Assembly (NCBI GenBank): GCA_964370315.1
Contig: CAYJIS010000003.1
Coordinates: forward strand, 1 to 64,000
Direction: 5' to 3'
DNA from: CAYJFX01 sp964370315
GTDB taxonomy: Bacteria; Spirochaetota; Spirochaetia; Treponematales; Treponemataceae
DNA length: 64,000 bases
Under the pieces are notes generated by a model, which was given only the letters and a program-made list of their open reading frames with translations, had not been told where the DNA came from and made no database searches. Position 1 is the first letter of the stretch. The number at the start of each line of letters is the position of its first letter. The translations under genes and the position numbers were made by a program. Below are positions 24,269 to 31,765 of the stretch, piece after piece.

Positions 24269-25186
24269 ATGAGTAAAACTCAAAAAATCGAAAAAATTAT
24301 ATTGTGGCTATCCTTTTCACTTGCTATTTGTATTGCTATTGCAGAAATTATTATGGCACTTCGAACGAGGTCACAAGCTATTCTTTTCGATGCTATGTAT
24401 GATTCCTCTGAACTTGTTGTTGTTGGCTTAACGTTATTTTTAACACCACTATTTTATAGGCCAATTTCAGAAAAACATCCTTTTGGATTTGGACAAGTTG
24501 AGTGTGTTTTTATAATAATAAAAGCATTTATGATGTTAGCCGTTACGCTAGGGCTTTCAATTAATAGTATAGAAATTGTACTTTCTGGTGGTAATACTGT
24601 TAATGAATCGCAAGTATCTATATTTCAATTTATTCTTGGTATTACTGCACTAGTTGTTTATATTACCTTAAGTCGTATAAATAAGACAATATCTTCACCA
24701 ACTGCAAAAGCTGAAATAATGGGATGGAAGCTTGATGTGCTTTCAGGTTTTGGTATGTCGATAGCTTTTTATATTTCTTCGTGTTTTGTCGGTACACGAT
24801 TAGAGGTAATTAGACCATATTTTGACCAAATTGTTTCACTTGTTATTGTCGTTTTGATGGTTCCGTCCTTTATAAAAATGATAATTACTTCAATAAAAGA
24901 TGTGTTTTTATTTGCACCTGATAAAAGAATACTCGAATATATAAAATCAAAAGCTGACAAAGTTTTAAATGAGTTTCATTTCAATGTAGAGTTTTGTGAT
25001 GTTACACGAACTGGCAGAAAAGTTTGGGTATCAATATATTTTTCAATTAAAGAACCAGCTCTTATGGTTACAGATTTAAAACTTGCAACTAGTAAAATCA
25101 ATGCTGAACTTTCTAAAGAGCTTGATGATTTTTATGCAGAGCTAGTACTTGAACCAGTTGAAAAATTTTACATTAAGGACACGTAA
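24269..25186 (+). CDS. Cation diffusion facilitator (CDF)-type transporter
   Basis: A 305-residue protein with about six hydrophobic segments in the first 215 residues and a soluble C-terminal domain (about 216-305), the CDF plan. The first half-site is DAMYD (residues 41-45), with HPFGFGQVE after it, matching the family's H-P-F-G-x-G-x-x-E. The second half-site, normally HxxxD, reads GWKLD here, so the transported metal is uncertain. CDF proteins export Zn, Mn, Fe or Co in exchange for protons. Single gene with its own promoter; yebC follows under another promoter. Confidence 0.8.
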   Translation: MSKTQKIEKIILWLSFSLAICIAIAEIIMALRTRSQAILFDAMYDSSELVVVGLTLFLTPLFYRPISEKHPFGFGQVECVFIIIKAFMMLAVTLGLSINSIEIVLSGGNTVNESQVSIFQFILGITALVVYITLSRINKTISSPTAKAEIMGWKLDVLSGFGMSIAFYISSCFVGTRLEVIRPYFDQIVSLVIVVLMVPSFIKMIITSIKDVFLFAPDKRILEYIKSKADKVLNEFHFNVEFCDVTRTGRKVWVSIYFSIKEPALMVTDLKLATSKINAELSKELDDFYAELVLEPVEKFYIKDT

Positions 25187-25206
25187 AAGCTTTTCAGAGT
25201 GTTTTA

Positions 25207-25235
25207 TTGACATCTTTTACTATTTTTGCTATACT
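25207..25235 (+). promoter_or_regulatory. yebC-ruvC promoter
   Basis: TTGACA (25207-25212), a 17-nt spacer and TATACT (25230-25235) with an extended TGC. The leader contains AAGGAG before the yebC ATG. Confidence 0.7.
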
Positions 25236-25273
25236 TCGGTATATTTTGGTAAAAACTATTTTAAGGAGTTCCG

Positions 25274-26014
25274 ATGTCAGGACATAGTAAATGGGCGACC
25301 ATAAAACATGCGAAGGGTGCTGCAGATGCTAAACGCGGGCAGTTGTTTACAAAGTTTATTAAAGAAATCTCAATTGCTGCTAAAATGGGTGGTGGAGATC
25401 CTGCTGCAAACCCACGTTTAAGAACTGCGATTCTTAAAGCACGTGGTGCTAACATGCCTAAAGACAACATTGAAAGAGCAATCAAAAAAGGTACCGGTGA
25501 ATTGGGCGGTGCAACATACGAAGAAAAACTATACGAAGGCTATGGAGCAGGTGGTGTTGCTATTCTTGTTGAAGTATTAACTGATAACAATAATAGAGCA
25601 GCTGCAAATGTCCGAAACATTTTTTCTAAATCTGGTGGTAACTTAGGAGCCACAGGTTCTGTTGCATATATGTTTAATCGTAAAGGTGTTATTGAATATG
25701 ATGCAGAAAGCGTAAGCGAAGATGATGTAATGGAAGCTGGACTTGAAGCAGGTGCTGAAGATATTGCTGCTGAAGACGGAGTAATTACCGTTACAACTGA
25801 TCCTTCAGAATTTGAAAATGTTCTTGAAGCAATGCAAGCAAAAGGTTTTGAATCTGTTTCTGCAAGCGTTTCCATGGTACCAGATACTTATTCATCTGTA
25901 GATGAAGAAACAACACGAAAAGTATTAAAACTTATTGATAAACTGGAAGAAGATGATGACGTACAAAACGTTTATTCTAATATAGATATTCCAGAAGGTT
26001 TTGAAGCTGAATAA
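25274..26014 (+). CDS. yebC: YebC/PmpR family protein
   Basis: A 246-residue protein starting MSGHSKWATIKHAKGAADAK, which is diagnostic of the family, with NPRLRTAI and NMPKDNIERAI further on. YebC-type proteins have been described as DNA-binding regulators and, more recently, as translation factors relieving stalling at proline-rich motifs; the sequence does not decide which. AAGGAG precedes the ATG. Its stop lies very near the ruvC start, as in many bacteria where yebC and ruvC are co-transcribed. Confidence 0.95.
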   Translation: MSGHSKWATIKHAKGAADAKRGQLFTKFIKEISIAAKMGGGDPAANPRLRTAILKARGANMPKDNIERAIKKGTGELGGATYEEKLYEGYGAGGVAILVEVLTDNNNRAAANVRNIFSKSGGNLGATGSVAYMFNRKGVIEYDAESVSEDDVMEAGLEAGAEDIAAEDGVITVTTDPSEFENVLEAMQAKGFESVSASVSMVPDTYSSVDEETTRKVLKLIDKLEEDDDVQNVYSNIDIPEGFEAE

Positions 26015-26037
26015 TCAAAGCTCTTTTTCAAGTATAC

Positions 26038-26061
26038 CGGGAACAGTGAAAGCTGTTCCCG
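26038..26061 (+). other. Stem-loop at the start of ruvC
   Basis: CGGGAACAG (26038-26046) and CTGTTCCCG (26053-26061) form a perfect 9-bp stem with a 6-nt loop (TGAAAG). It is the most GC-rich piece of the neighbourhood. The GTG start candidate of ruvC begins at 26046, the last base of the left arm. No T-run follows. Confidence 0.6.
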
Positions 26062-26564
26062 AGTCATTTATACACAACTCAAAGAAAAATATAACACGCG
26101 TATTAGGAATAGATCCAGGGCTTGCTAATACTGGCTGGGGTGTAATTGATTACGTAGATTCTCGTTATCGTTTAATTGATTATGGAGTTATTGAAACAAA
26201 AAAAGAGCATAGTCACGGTGAAAGATTACTTGAAATTTTTAATCGTATGAATTGTATTATTAGTGAGCATAAGCCGAGTATAGCTGGAATGGAAAATCTC
26301 TTTTTTTCAAAAAATGCTAGCAGTGCAATGGGAGTTGCAGAGGCTCGAGGTGTTTTAATTCTTAGTTTAACACAAAACTGTATTGATTTAATTGAATTTA
26401 CCCCAAATGATATTAAAAAATCTGTAACAGGAACTGCCAGTGCAGATAAAGCCTTAGTGCAAAAATATGTAAGCCTTTTATTAGGTTTAGCAGTTACTCC
26501 AAAACCGGATCATGCTGCAGACGCAATAGCAGCAGCAATTACGAGAGTCCATTCTGGAATTTAA
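26046..26564 (+). CDS. ruvC: Holliday junction endonuclease RuvC
   Basis: RuvC resolves Holliday junctions with RuvAB. The catalytic acids are visible in VLGIDPGLANTGWG, AGMENLFFSKNA and KPDHAADAIAAAI. From GTG at 26046 the protein is 172 residues, near the family norm, with about 17 extra residues before the usual start. The frame is open further upstream to a TTG at 26001, which overlaps yebC, has AGAAGG only 2 nt away and would give 187 residues. No ATG fits either way, so the start is uncertain. The GTG lies at the edge of a hairpin. Confidence 0.88.
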   Translation: MKAVPESFIHNSKKNITRVLGIDPGLANTGWGVIDYVDSRYRLIDYGVIETKKEHSHGERLLEIFNRMNCIISEHKPSIAGMENLFFSKNASSAMGVAEARGVLILSLTQNCIDLIEFTPNDIKKSVTGTASADKALVQKYVSLLLGLAVTPKPDHAADAIAAAITRVHSGI

Positions 26565-26607
26565 TCTTTTTTTCTTATACTATTTTTTTATATACCGATA
26601 ATAAGGT

Positions 26608-27825
26608 ATGAGCGTATCAATAGCAAACAAATATCAATTTAGTGACATTTTTGGTGGATCTTCTGTTTTTTCAGATCGTATACCCTTACATTTACTCGAT
26701 GCAAATGCAACAATAACTGAAAGCGAAGAATATTTAACTTCCCAAATAATAACCTATTTGGGAAATAAAAGATCTTTATTAGACTTTATTGGTGACAGCC
26801 TAGAAATAATACAAAAGAAAACTGGAAAAGAAAAACTTGACATTTTTGACGTATTTTCCGGCTCTGGTATAGTTTCTCGATATTTTAAACAATTTGCTTC
26901 CTCTTTAATTTCAAATGACTTAGAAACCTATTCAAAAATTATAAATTCATGCTATCTGTCAAATGCATCTGAAAGAGATATGGTTCATCTACGAGGATTA
27001 TTTTGCGAATTAAAAGAAGACTTAGAAATTGCAGAAATGAAAAATGAATGGCATTCTGGGTTGATTCGAGAACATTATTCTCCAAAGGATGATAATAATA
27101 TTCAAATGGACGAAAGGGTGTTTTATACGGTTAGAAATGCGCAGTATCTTGATACCGCTAGGAACTTGATTTCAAAATTTCCAGAGCATGTTCAACAGTA
27201 CTTTATTGCACCACTGTTATCATTAGCTTCAATTCACACAAATACCTCAGGTGTATTTAAGGGGTTTTATAAAAACAAAGATACAGGGATTGGACAATTT
27301 GGTGGAAAAAACTGTAATGCATTAACAAGAATAAAAGGTGAAATGGAAATACAATTTCCAGTATTTAGTAAGTTCGAATGTGAAACTACGGTGTTACAAG
27401 GTGATGCTAATAGTATCATTGATAGTGTTAAAGAGGTAGATGTTGCGTACATAGATCCTCCTTATAATCAACACCCATATGGCTCTAATTATTTTATGTT
27501 GAACATCATAGCTAAAAATGAGAAGCCAAATAATATGAGTCTAATATCTGGTATTGATTCACAGTGGAATAGATCTCTATACAATAAGTCTCAACAATTT
27601 CCAAAAGTACTTGAAGACCTTGTAGCGAGAATTAAGGCAAAGTTTGTACTTATTTCGTATAATTCTGAGGGATTTATGAATATAAATGATATGAATTCGA
27701 TGCTTAGTAAATATGGCAAAGTTACAGTGAATGAGTCTGAATATAATACTTTTAGAGGCTCGAGAAATTTACAAAATAGAAATAAACATGTAACTGAATT
27801 TTTGTTCCTTTTAGAAAAAAAATAA
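26608..27825 (+). CDS. Orphan N6-adenine DNA methyltransferase (D12/Dam-like)
   Basis: A 405-residue protein. The N-terminal YLGNKRSLLDFI and the SAM motif DVFSGSGIVSRYF (about residues 86-98) precede the catalytic motif DPPYNQHPYGSN (about 286-297), the order found in D12-class adenine methyltransferases. It methylates adenine in a specific DNA sequence that cannot be read from the gene. No restriction endonuclease or specificity subunit is nearby, so it looks like a solitary methyltransferase with a regulatory or protective role. The ATG has only AAGG one nt before it. A terminator follows. Confidence 0.8.
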   Translation: MSVSIANKYQFSDIFGGSSVFSDRIPLHLLDANATITESEEYLTSQIITYLGNKRSLLDFIGDSLEIIQKKTGKEKLDIFDVFSGSGIVSRYFKQFASSLISNDLETYSKIINSCYLSNASERDMVHLRGLFCELKEDLEIAEMKNEWHSGLIREHYSPKDDNNIQMDERVFYTVRNAQYLDTARNLISKFPEHVQQYFIAPLLSLASIHTNTSGVFKGFYKNKDTGIGQFGGKNCNALTRIKGEMEIQFPVFSKFECETTVLQGDANSIIDSVKEVDVAYIDPPYNQHPYGSNYFMLNIIAKNEKPNNMSLISGIDSQWNRSLYNKSQQFPKVLEDLVARIKAKFVLISYNSEGFMNINDMNSMLSKYGKVTVNESEYNTFRGSRNLQNRNKHVTEFLFLLEKK

Positions 27826-27832
27826 GAGTTTT

Positions 27833-27861
27833 GAGCGGCCTAAAACGCCGCTCTTTTTTTT
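27833..27861 (+). terminator. Terminator after the methyltransferase gene
   Basis: GAGCGGC-CTAAAAC-GCCGCTC followed by eight T. Confidence 0.9.
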
Positions 27862-27873
27862 GCCTATATGCTT

Positions 27874-27902
27874 TTGACTCTTTTATTAATTTTTGCTATA
27901 AT
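27874..27902 (+). promoter_or_regulatory. dapL-pdxST promoter
   Basis: TTGACT (27874-27879), a 17-nt spacer and TATAAT (27897-27902) with an extended TGC. Confidence 0.7.
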
Positions 27903-27934
27903 TATTAAACATAATTAAAGTATTGGAGTCACAC

Positions 27935-29164
27935 ATGATAAAAAGAAATGATGGTTTAAAAAATATTTCTGCGGGCTACCTTTTTCCTGAAATTGCAAAA
28001 AGAAGAAGAGAGTTTGCATCAAAAAATCCTGATGCAGATATTATTAGTTTAGGTATTGGAAATACAACCGAACCAATTACACCGTACATAAAAAAATCAA
28101 TGATCGAGTATGTAGAAGCACTTGGTACAAGAGAAGGTTATTCTGGTTATGGTGATGAACAGGGTAATAGTGCATTACGAGAAAAAATTGCAAAGGTGTT
28201 TTATCCTGGCATGGTTGAAGTAGATGAAGTTTTTATCTCAGATGGAGCTAAATGTGATATTGGTCGTATTCAAGCTCTTTTTGGTAAAGATGTACATGTT
28301 GCTGTACAAGATCCTGCATATCCAGTATACGTGGATGGTTCTGTTTTAATTGGTGCTGCTGGTGCAAAGGGTGAAGGTAATGATGAATACGAAGGCATTG
28401 TATATATGCCCTGTACAGAAGATAACGGCTTTTTTCCTGACCTTTCAGTTGTAAAAGAAAACTCACTTATATATTTTTGTTCTCCAAATAATCCAACAGG
28501 AGCGAGTTCTACAAAAGATGAATTGCAAAAATTAGTTAAATTTGCAAAAGAAAAAGGCTGTATTATTATTTATGATGCAGCATACTTTGCATTCATTAAA
28601 GAAGAGGGTGTGCCGAAAACAATCTTTGAAATTGATGGTGCAAAAGATTGCGCTATTGAAATTAACTCCTTTTCAAAACCAATTGGATTTACTGGGGTGC
28701 GACTCGGTTGGTCTGTTGTACCTAAAAACTTAAAATATGCAGATGGTACGCCAATTATTAATGATTGGAATCGTATCATGACAACTATTTTTAATGGGGC
28801 TTCTAACATTGCTCAAGCGGGAGGTTTAGCTGCTCTTTGCGATGAAGGACTAAAGGAAATGAATGGGTTAGTTGAATACTATCTTGAAAATGCACGACTT
28901 ATTAAAGAAGCCCTTTTACAACCAAATTTTGAAAAATTAGGAATTAAAATTTTTGGTGATGGGAACTCTCCATATTTATGGGTACAATTTCCTGGAAAAA
29001 AAAGTTGGGAAGTGTTTGATGAAATCTTACATCAATGCCATATAGTTACCACTCCTGGAGTTGGTTTTGGGCCTGCAGGAGAAAGTTTTATTCGCTTTAG
29101 TTCATTTGGGCATAGAGAATCAGTTGTAAAGGCTTGTGAGAGGCTTGCAAAATTTGAATTATAA
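27935..29164 (+). CDS. dapL: LL-diaminopimelate aminotransferase
   Basis: A 409-residue PLP enzyme of fold type I that makes LL-diaminopimelate in one step for lysine and peptidoglycan. Typical segments are GNTTEPITP, SDGAKCDIGR (DapL-type), FCSPNNPTGA, and the PLP-lysine region NSFSKPIGFTGVRLGW. The ATG at 27935 follows TTGGAGTC; a TTG at 27923 lies inside that site. pdxS starts 21 nt later, so this PLP enzyme is in an operon with the genes that make PLP. Spirochaetes are known users of the DapL route. Confidence 0.93.
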   Translation: MIKRNDGLKNISAGYLFPEIAKRRREFASKNPDADIISLGIGNTTEPITPYIKKSMIEYVEALGTREGYSGYGDEQGNSALREKIAKVFYPGMVEVDEVFISDGAKCDIGRIQALFGKDVHVAVQDPAYPVYVDGSVLIGAAGAKGEGNDEYEGIVYMPCTEDNGFFPDLSVVKENSLIYFCSPNNPTGASSTKDELQKLVKFAKEKGCIIIYDAAYFAFIKEEGVPKTIFEIDGAKDCAIEINSFSKPIGFTGVRLGWSVVPKNLKYADGTPIINDWNRIMTTIFNGASNIAQAGGLAALCDEGLKEMNGLVEYYLENARLIKEALLQPNFEKLGIKIFGDGNSPYLWVQFPGKKSWEVFDEILHQCHIVTTPGVGFGPAGESFIRFSSFGHRESVVKACERLAKFEL

Positions 29165-29185
29165 AAAGTATGAAGGAATATGTGT

Positions 29186-30061
29186 ATGGATACAAAACAA
29201 TTTGAATTAAATAAACAACTTGCTCAAATGCTTAAAGGTGGCGTAATTATGGACGTTATGAATGCAGAGCAAGCAAAAATTGCACAGGATGCAGGTGCAT
29301 GTGCCGTTATGGCTTTAGAAAGAATACCCGCTGATATTCGAGCTGCAGGTGGAGTTTCAAGAATGAGCGACCCAAAGCTTATTAAAGAAATTCAAAATGC
29401 AGTAACAATTCCAATTATGGCAAAATGTCGTATTGGACACTTTGTTGAGGCTCAAATTTTACAAGCACTTGAAATTGACTATATTGATGAAAGTGAAGTA
29501 CTAACTCCAGCAGATGAGATTTATCATATAAATAAGGCCGATTTTGATGTTCCCTTTGTGTGTGGCGCAAAGGATCTTGGCGAAGCGCTTAGGCGAATAA
29601 ATGAAGGCGCTGCTATGATTAGAACAAAGGGTGAGCCTGGCACGGGTGATGTTGTACAAGCGGTAACACATATGAGAATGATGCAGAGGGAAATAAGAAA
29701 AATTACTGCTCTTTCAAAAGATGAGCTTTATAACACTGCGAAAGATCTTCAAGTACCGTATGATCTTGTGATGTATGTACACGAAAACGGAAAACTTCCT
29801 GTTGTAAACTTTGCAGCTGGTGGGGTGGCAACTCCTGCAGATGCTGCTCTTATGATGCAATTGGGAGCAGAAGGTGTGTTTGTTGGTTCTGGCATTTTTA
29901 AAAGTGGAAATCCACAAAAAAGAGCAAATGCAATTGTAAAAGCCGTTACAAACTTTAATGACCCTAAAATATTGGCAGAAATTTCTGAAGACCTTGGTGA
30001 AGCAATGGTTGGAATTAATGCTAGTGAGATTCAACTTTTAATGGCTGAGCGCGGAAAATAA
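29186..30061 (+). CDS. pdxS: Pyridoxal 5'-phosphate synthase subunit PdxS
   Basis: A 291-residue barrel enzyme making PLP from ribose 5-phosphate, glyceraldehyde 3-phosphate and ammonia. The conserved segments are MDVMNAEQAKIAQ, IMAKCRIGHFVEAQ (substrate Lys) and IRTKGEPGTG (second Lys). The ATG at 29186 lies 8 nt after GAAGGA; an ATG at 29180 is too near it. The stop overlaps the pdxT start by one base (TAATG), so the two subunits are translationally coupled. Confidence 0.96.
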   Translation: MDTKQFELNKQLAQMLKGGVIMDVMNAEQAKIAQDAGACAVMALERIPADIRAAGGVSRMSDPKLIKEIQNAVTIPIMAKCRIGHFVEAQILQALEIDYIDESEVLTPADEIYHINKADFDVPFVCGAKDLGEALRRINEGAAMIRTKGEPGTGDVVQAVTHMRMMQREIRKITALSKDELYNTAKDLQVPYDLVMYVHENGKLPVVNFAAGGVATPADAALMMQLGAEGVFVGSGIFKSGNPQKRANAIVKAVTNFNDPKILAEISEDLGEAMVGINASEIQLLMAERGK

Positions 30062-30621
30062 TGACTTGCGCAGTTTTAGCCGTTCAAGGTGCTTTTATTG
30101 AGCATGTACACATGCTCAATACTTTAAAAGTAGATACTTTCGAAATTAGAAAACTCATCGACCTGGATAAAAAATTTGATGCGCTTATTTTACCAGGAGG
30201 GGAAAGTACTGTAATGGGAAAACTTCTTCATGAGCTTGAGCTTTTTAATCCTCTTAAAAATTTAATAGAAAACGGACTGCCTGTTTTTGGAACCTGCGCC
30301 GGCATGATTCTTCTTGCAAACAAGCTCCATAACGATAAAACCGTTCATTTTGGTGTAATGGATATTGAGGTAAAACGAAATGCATACGGTCGCCAACTTG
30401 CAAGTTTTAATACGGAAAGCAATTTTGCGAATATAATGGTTGAAATGCCCTTTATACGTGCCCCTTATATAGTTCATGCAGGAAACGATGTAGAAATACT
30501 TTCGGTTGTTAATGATAAAATTGTAGCAGGGCGGCAAGGAAACAAGTTAGTAACAGCTTTTCATCCTGAAGTAACAAAAGACACAAGCGTGCATAAATAC
30601 TTTTTAGATATGATTGGGTAA
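30061..30621 (+). CDS. pdxT: PLP synthase glutaminase subunit PdxT
   Basis: A 186-residue class I glutaminase that feeds ammonia to PdxS. The motifs are LPGGESTVMGKLL, the nucleophile Cys in FGTCAGMILLA and the His/Glu pair in FHPEVTKD. Length and start are normal. It overlaps pdxS by one base. Confidence 0.95.
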   Translation: MTCAVLAVQGAFIEHVHMLNTLKVDTFEIRKLIDLDKKFDALILPGGESTVMGKLLHELELFNPLKNLIENGLPVFGTCAGMILLANKLHNDKTVHFGVMDIEVKRNAYGRQLASFNTESNFANIMVEMPFIRAPYIVHAGNDVEILSVVNDKIVAGRQGNKLVTAFHPEVTKDTSVHKYFLDMIG

Positions 30622-30631
30622 AATATTTATC

Positions 30632-30660
30632 TTGATTTTTATTTTATTCTCATGTACTAT
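30632..30660 (+). promoter_or_regulatory. Promoter of the thiD-type kinase gene
   Basis: TTGATT (30632-30637), a 17-nt spacer and TACTAT (30655-30660). The -10 begins an 11-base string (TACTATTAATA) that also occurs at the same position in the trpB promoter, and a 12-bp palindrome, TTAATATATTAA, overlaps it (30660-30671). Confidence 0.55.
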
Positions 30661-30688
30661 TAATATATTAACTATTTATTGAGGAATA

Positions 30689-31513
30689 ATGATGATTAAA
30701 GTTGCAACAATAGCAGGCTCTGATGCTTCTGGTGGAGCAGGTTTAGAAGCCGATTTAAAAACATTTGAAGAATATGGCCTGTATGGAATGACAGCTGTAA
30801 CACTTATTGCTACTATGGATCCTGATAATAACTGGGCTCACGGCGTTTTCCCTATAGATGAAAATACTTTGAGAGAACAGCTTAAAACAATTTTTAAAGG
30901 TGTTGGTGTTGAAGCGTGTAAAACTGGAATGCTCGGAACCGATTATGCGGTTGAACTAGCAAGAGAGTTTGTTACTGATTATAATGTAAAAAAATATGTC
31001 CTAGATCCAGTAATGGTATGTAAAGGTGCAGATGAAGCATTAAATCCTGGCTTAAATGAAGCAGTTATTAGTAAATTACTACCATTGTGTGAAATTGCTA
31101 CACCGAATCTTTTTGAAGCAGGACAAATTGCTGGTATGGCGTCTCCAAAAAGCTTGTCAGAAATGGAAGAAGCTGCGAGAATTATATATTCAAAGGGTGC
31201 TAAAAATGTATTTATTAAGGGTGGATCGAAGTTAGCAAAAGTAGAAGGTCTTTCCTCTTCTATAGATGTTTTCTTTGATGGGAACACAATGGAACGAATT
31301 GAAGCGCCAGTAATTGACACCGAATGGACACATGGCGCTGGTTGTACAACCGCTGCAGCCATTGCTTCAGGATTAGCAAAAGGACTTTCTGTAAAAGAAG
31401 CAGTGCATTTAGCTAAAAAGTTTATTACTGCTAGCCTATCAGCTTCTTTTGCATTAAATAAATGGGTTGGTCCTGGAAACCCTAGTGCCTGGAGAAAAGA
31501 AGTTTTCGGGTAA
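30689..31513 (+). CDS. thiD: Hydroxymethylpyrimidine/pyridoxine (phospho)kinase, ThiD/PdxK type
   Basis: A 274-residue ribokinase-fold kinase. It has the N-terminal TIAGSDASGGAGLEADLKTF of ThiD and the C-terminal anion hole THGAGCTTAAAIASGLA. In Firmicutes some ThiD-like enzymes act mainly as pyridoxal kinases, and the position right after pdxST makes a B6 salvage role as likely as thiamin synthesis. No other thi gene is in the window. GAGGAA precedes the ATG; a second ATG follows at once. It has its own promoter and a strong terminator. Confidence 0.85.
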   Translation: MMIKVATIAGSDASGGAGLEADLKTFEEYGLYGMTAVTLIATMDPDNNWAHGVFPIDENTLREQLKTIFKGVGVEACKTGMLGTDYAVELAREFVTDYNVKKYVLDPVMVCKGADEALNPGLNEAVISKLLPLCEIATPNLFEAGQIAGMASPKSLSEMEEAARIIYSKGAKNVFIKGGSKLAKVEGLSSSIDVFFDGNTMERIEAPVIDTEWTHGAGCTTAAAIASGLAKGLSVKEAVHLAKKFITASLSASFALNKWVGPGNPSAWRKEVFG

Positions 31514-31570
31514 TTGTTAGCTTTAAAGGTAAGAAAATGTAAACTGTGTTAGTACTTACAGTATAGATAA

Positions 31571-31625
31571 AAAGGGGCTGTCTTGTAGTTCTAGAAAAAT
31601 AGAGCAAGAAAGACAGCCCCTTTTT
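31571..31625 (+). terminator. Terminator after the thiD-type gene
   Basis: A perfect 14-bp stem, AAAGGGGCTGTCTT with AAGACAGCCCCTTT, a long loop and a T-run (31621-31625). Confidence 0.88.
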
Positions 31626-31669
31626 ATTTTTTTCACTTATAGATTACTATAATTAAACAAAAAAAGCAC

Positions 31670-31698
31670 TTGACAACTTTTGATTTATAAGATACTAT
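31670..31698 (+). promoter_or_regulatory. trpB promoter
   Basis: TTGACA (31670-31675), a 17-nt spacer and TACTAT (31693-31698). The start is expected near 31705. The whole core downstream of the -35 is covered by a palindrome. Confidence 0.7.
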
Positions 31699-31734
31699 TA
31701 ATAGAAACGTTACTATAAATAGTATCTTATAAAT
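31683..31734. promoter_or_regulatory. 52-bp palindromic operator over the trpB promoter
   Basis: The sequence is symmetrical around 31708/31709 with 24 of 26 base pairs matched (mismatches at 31700/31717 and 31705/31712). The outer 17 bp of each arm are perfect. It also contains two smaller dyads with TACTAT half-sites, at 31693-31706 and 31711-31724, whose centres are 18 bp apart. It spans the -10 box, the expected start and the early leader. It is best read as a double repressor site. The start of transcription falls inside it, so a complete RNA hairpin cannot form. Confidence 0.7.
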
Positions 31735-31765
31735 GTAAACTAAATAATTATTGAGAGGTAAAACA

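Noticed and set aside
26575..26602. Sigma-28-like promoter (ACCGATAA) before the methyltransferase gene
   Set aside because: The -10-like part matches, but the -35 part at 11 nt spacing (TTATACTA) does not.
31683..31734. Classical TrpR operator at trpB
   Set aside because: Half-sites are TACTAT with 2-bp spacing, not the ACTAG-type half-sites with TrpR spacing, and no trpR gene is in view. Kept as an operator of unknown regulator.
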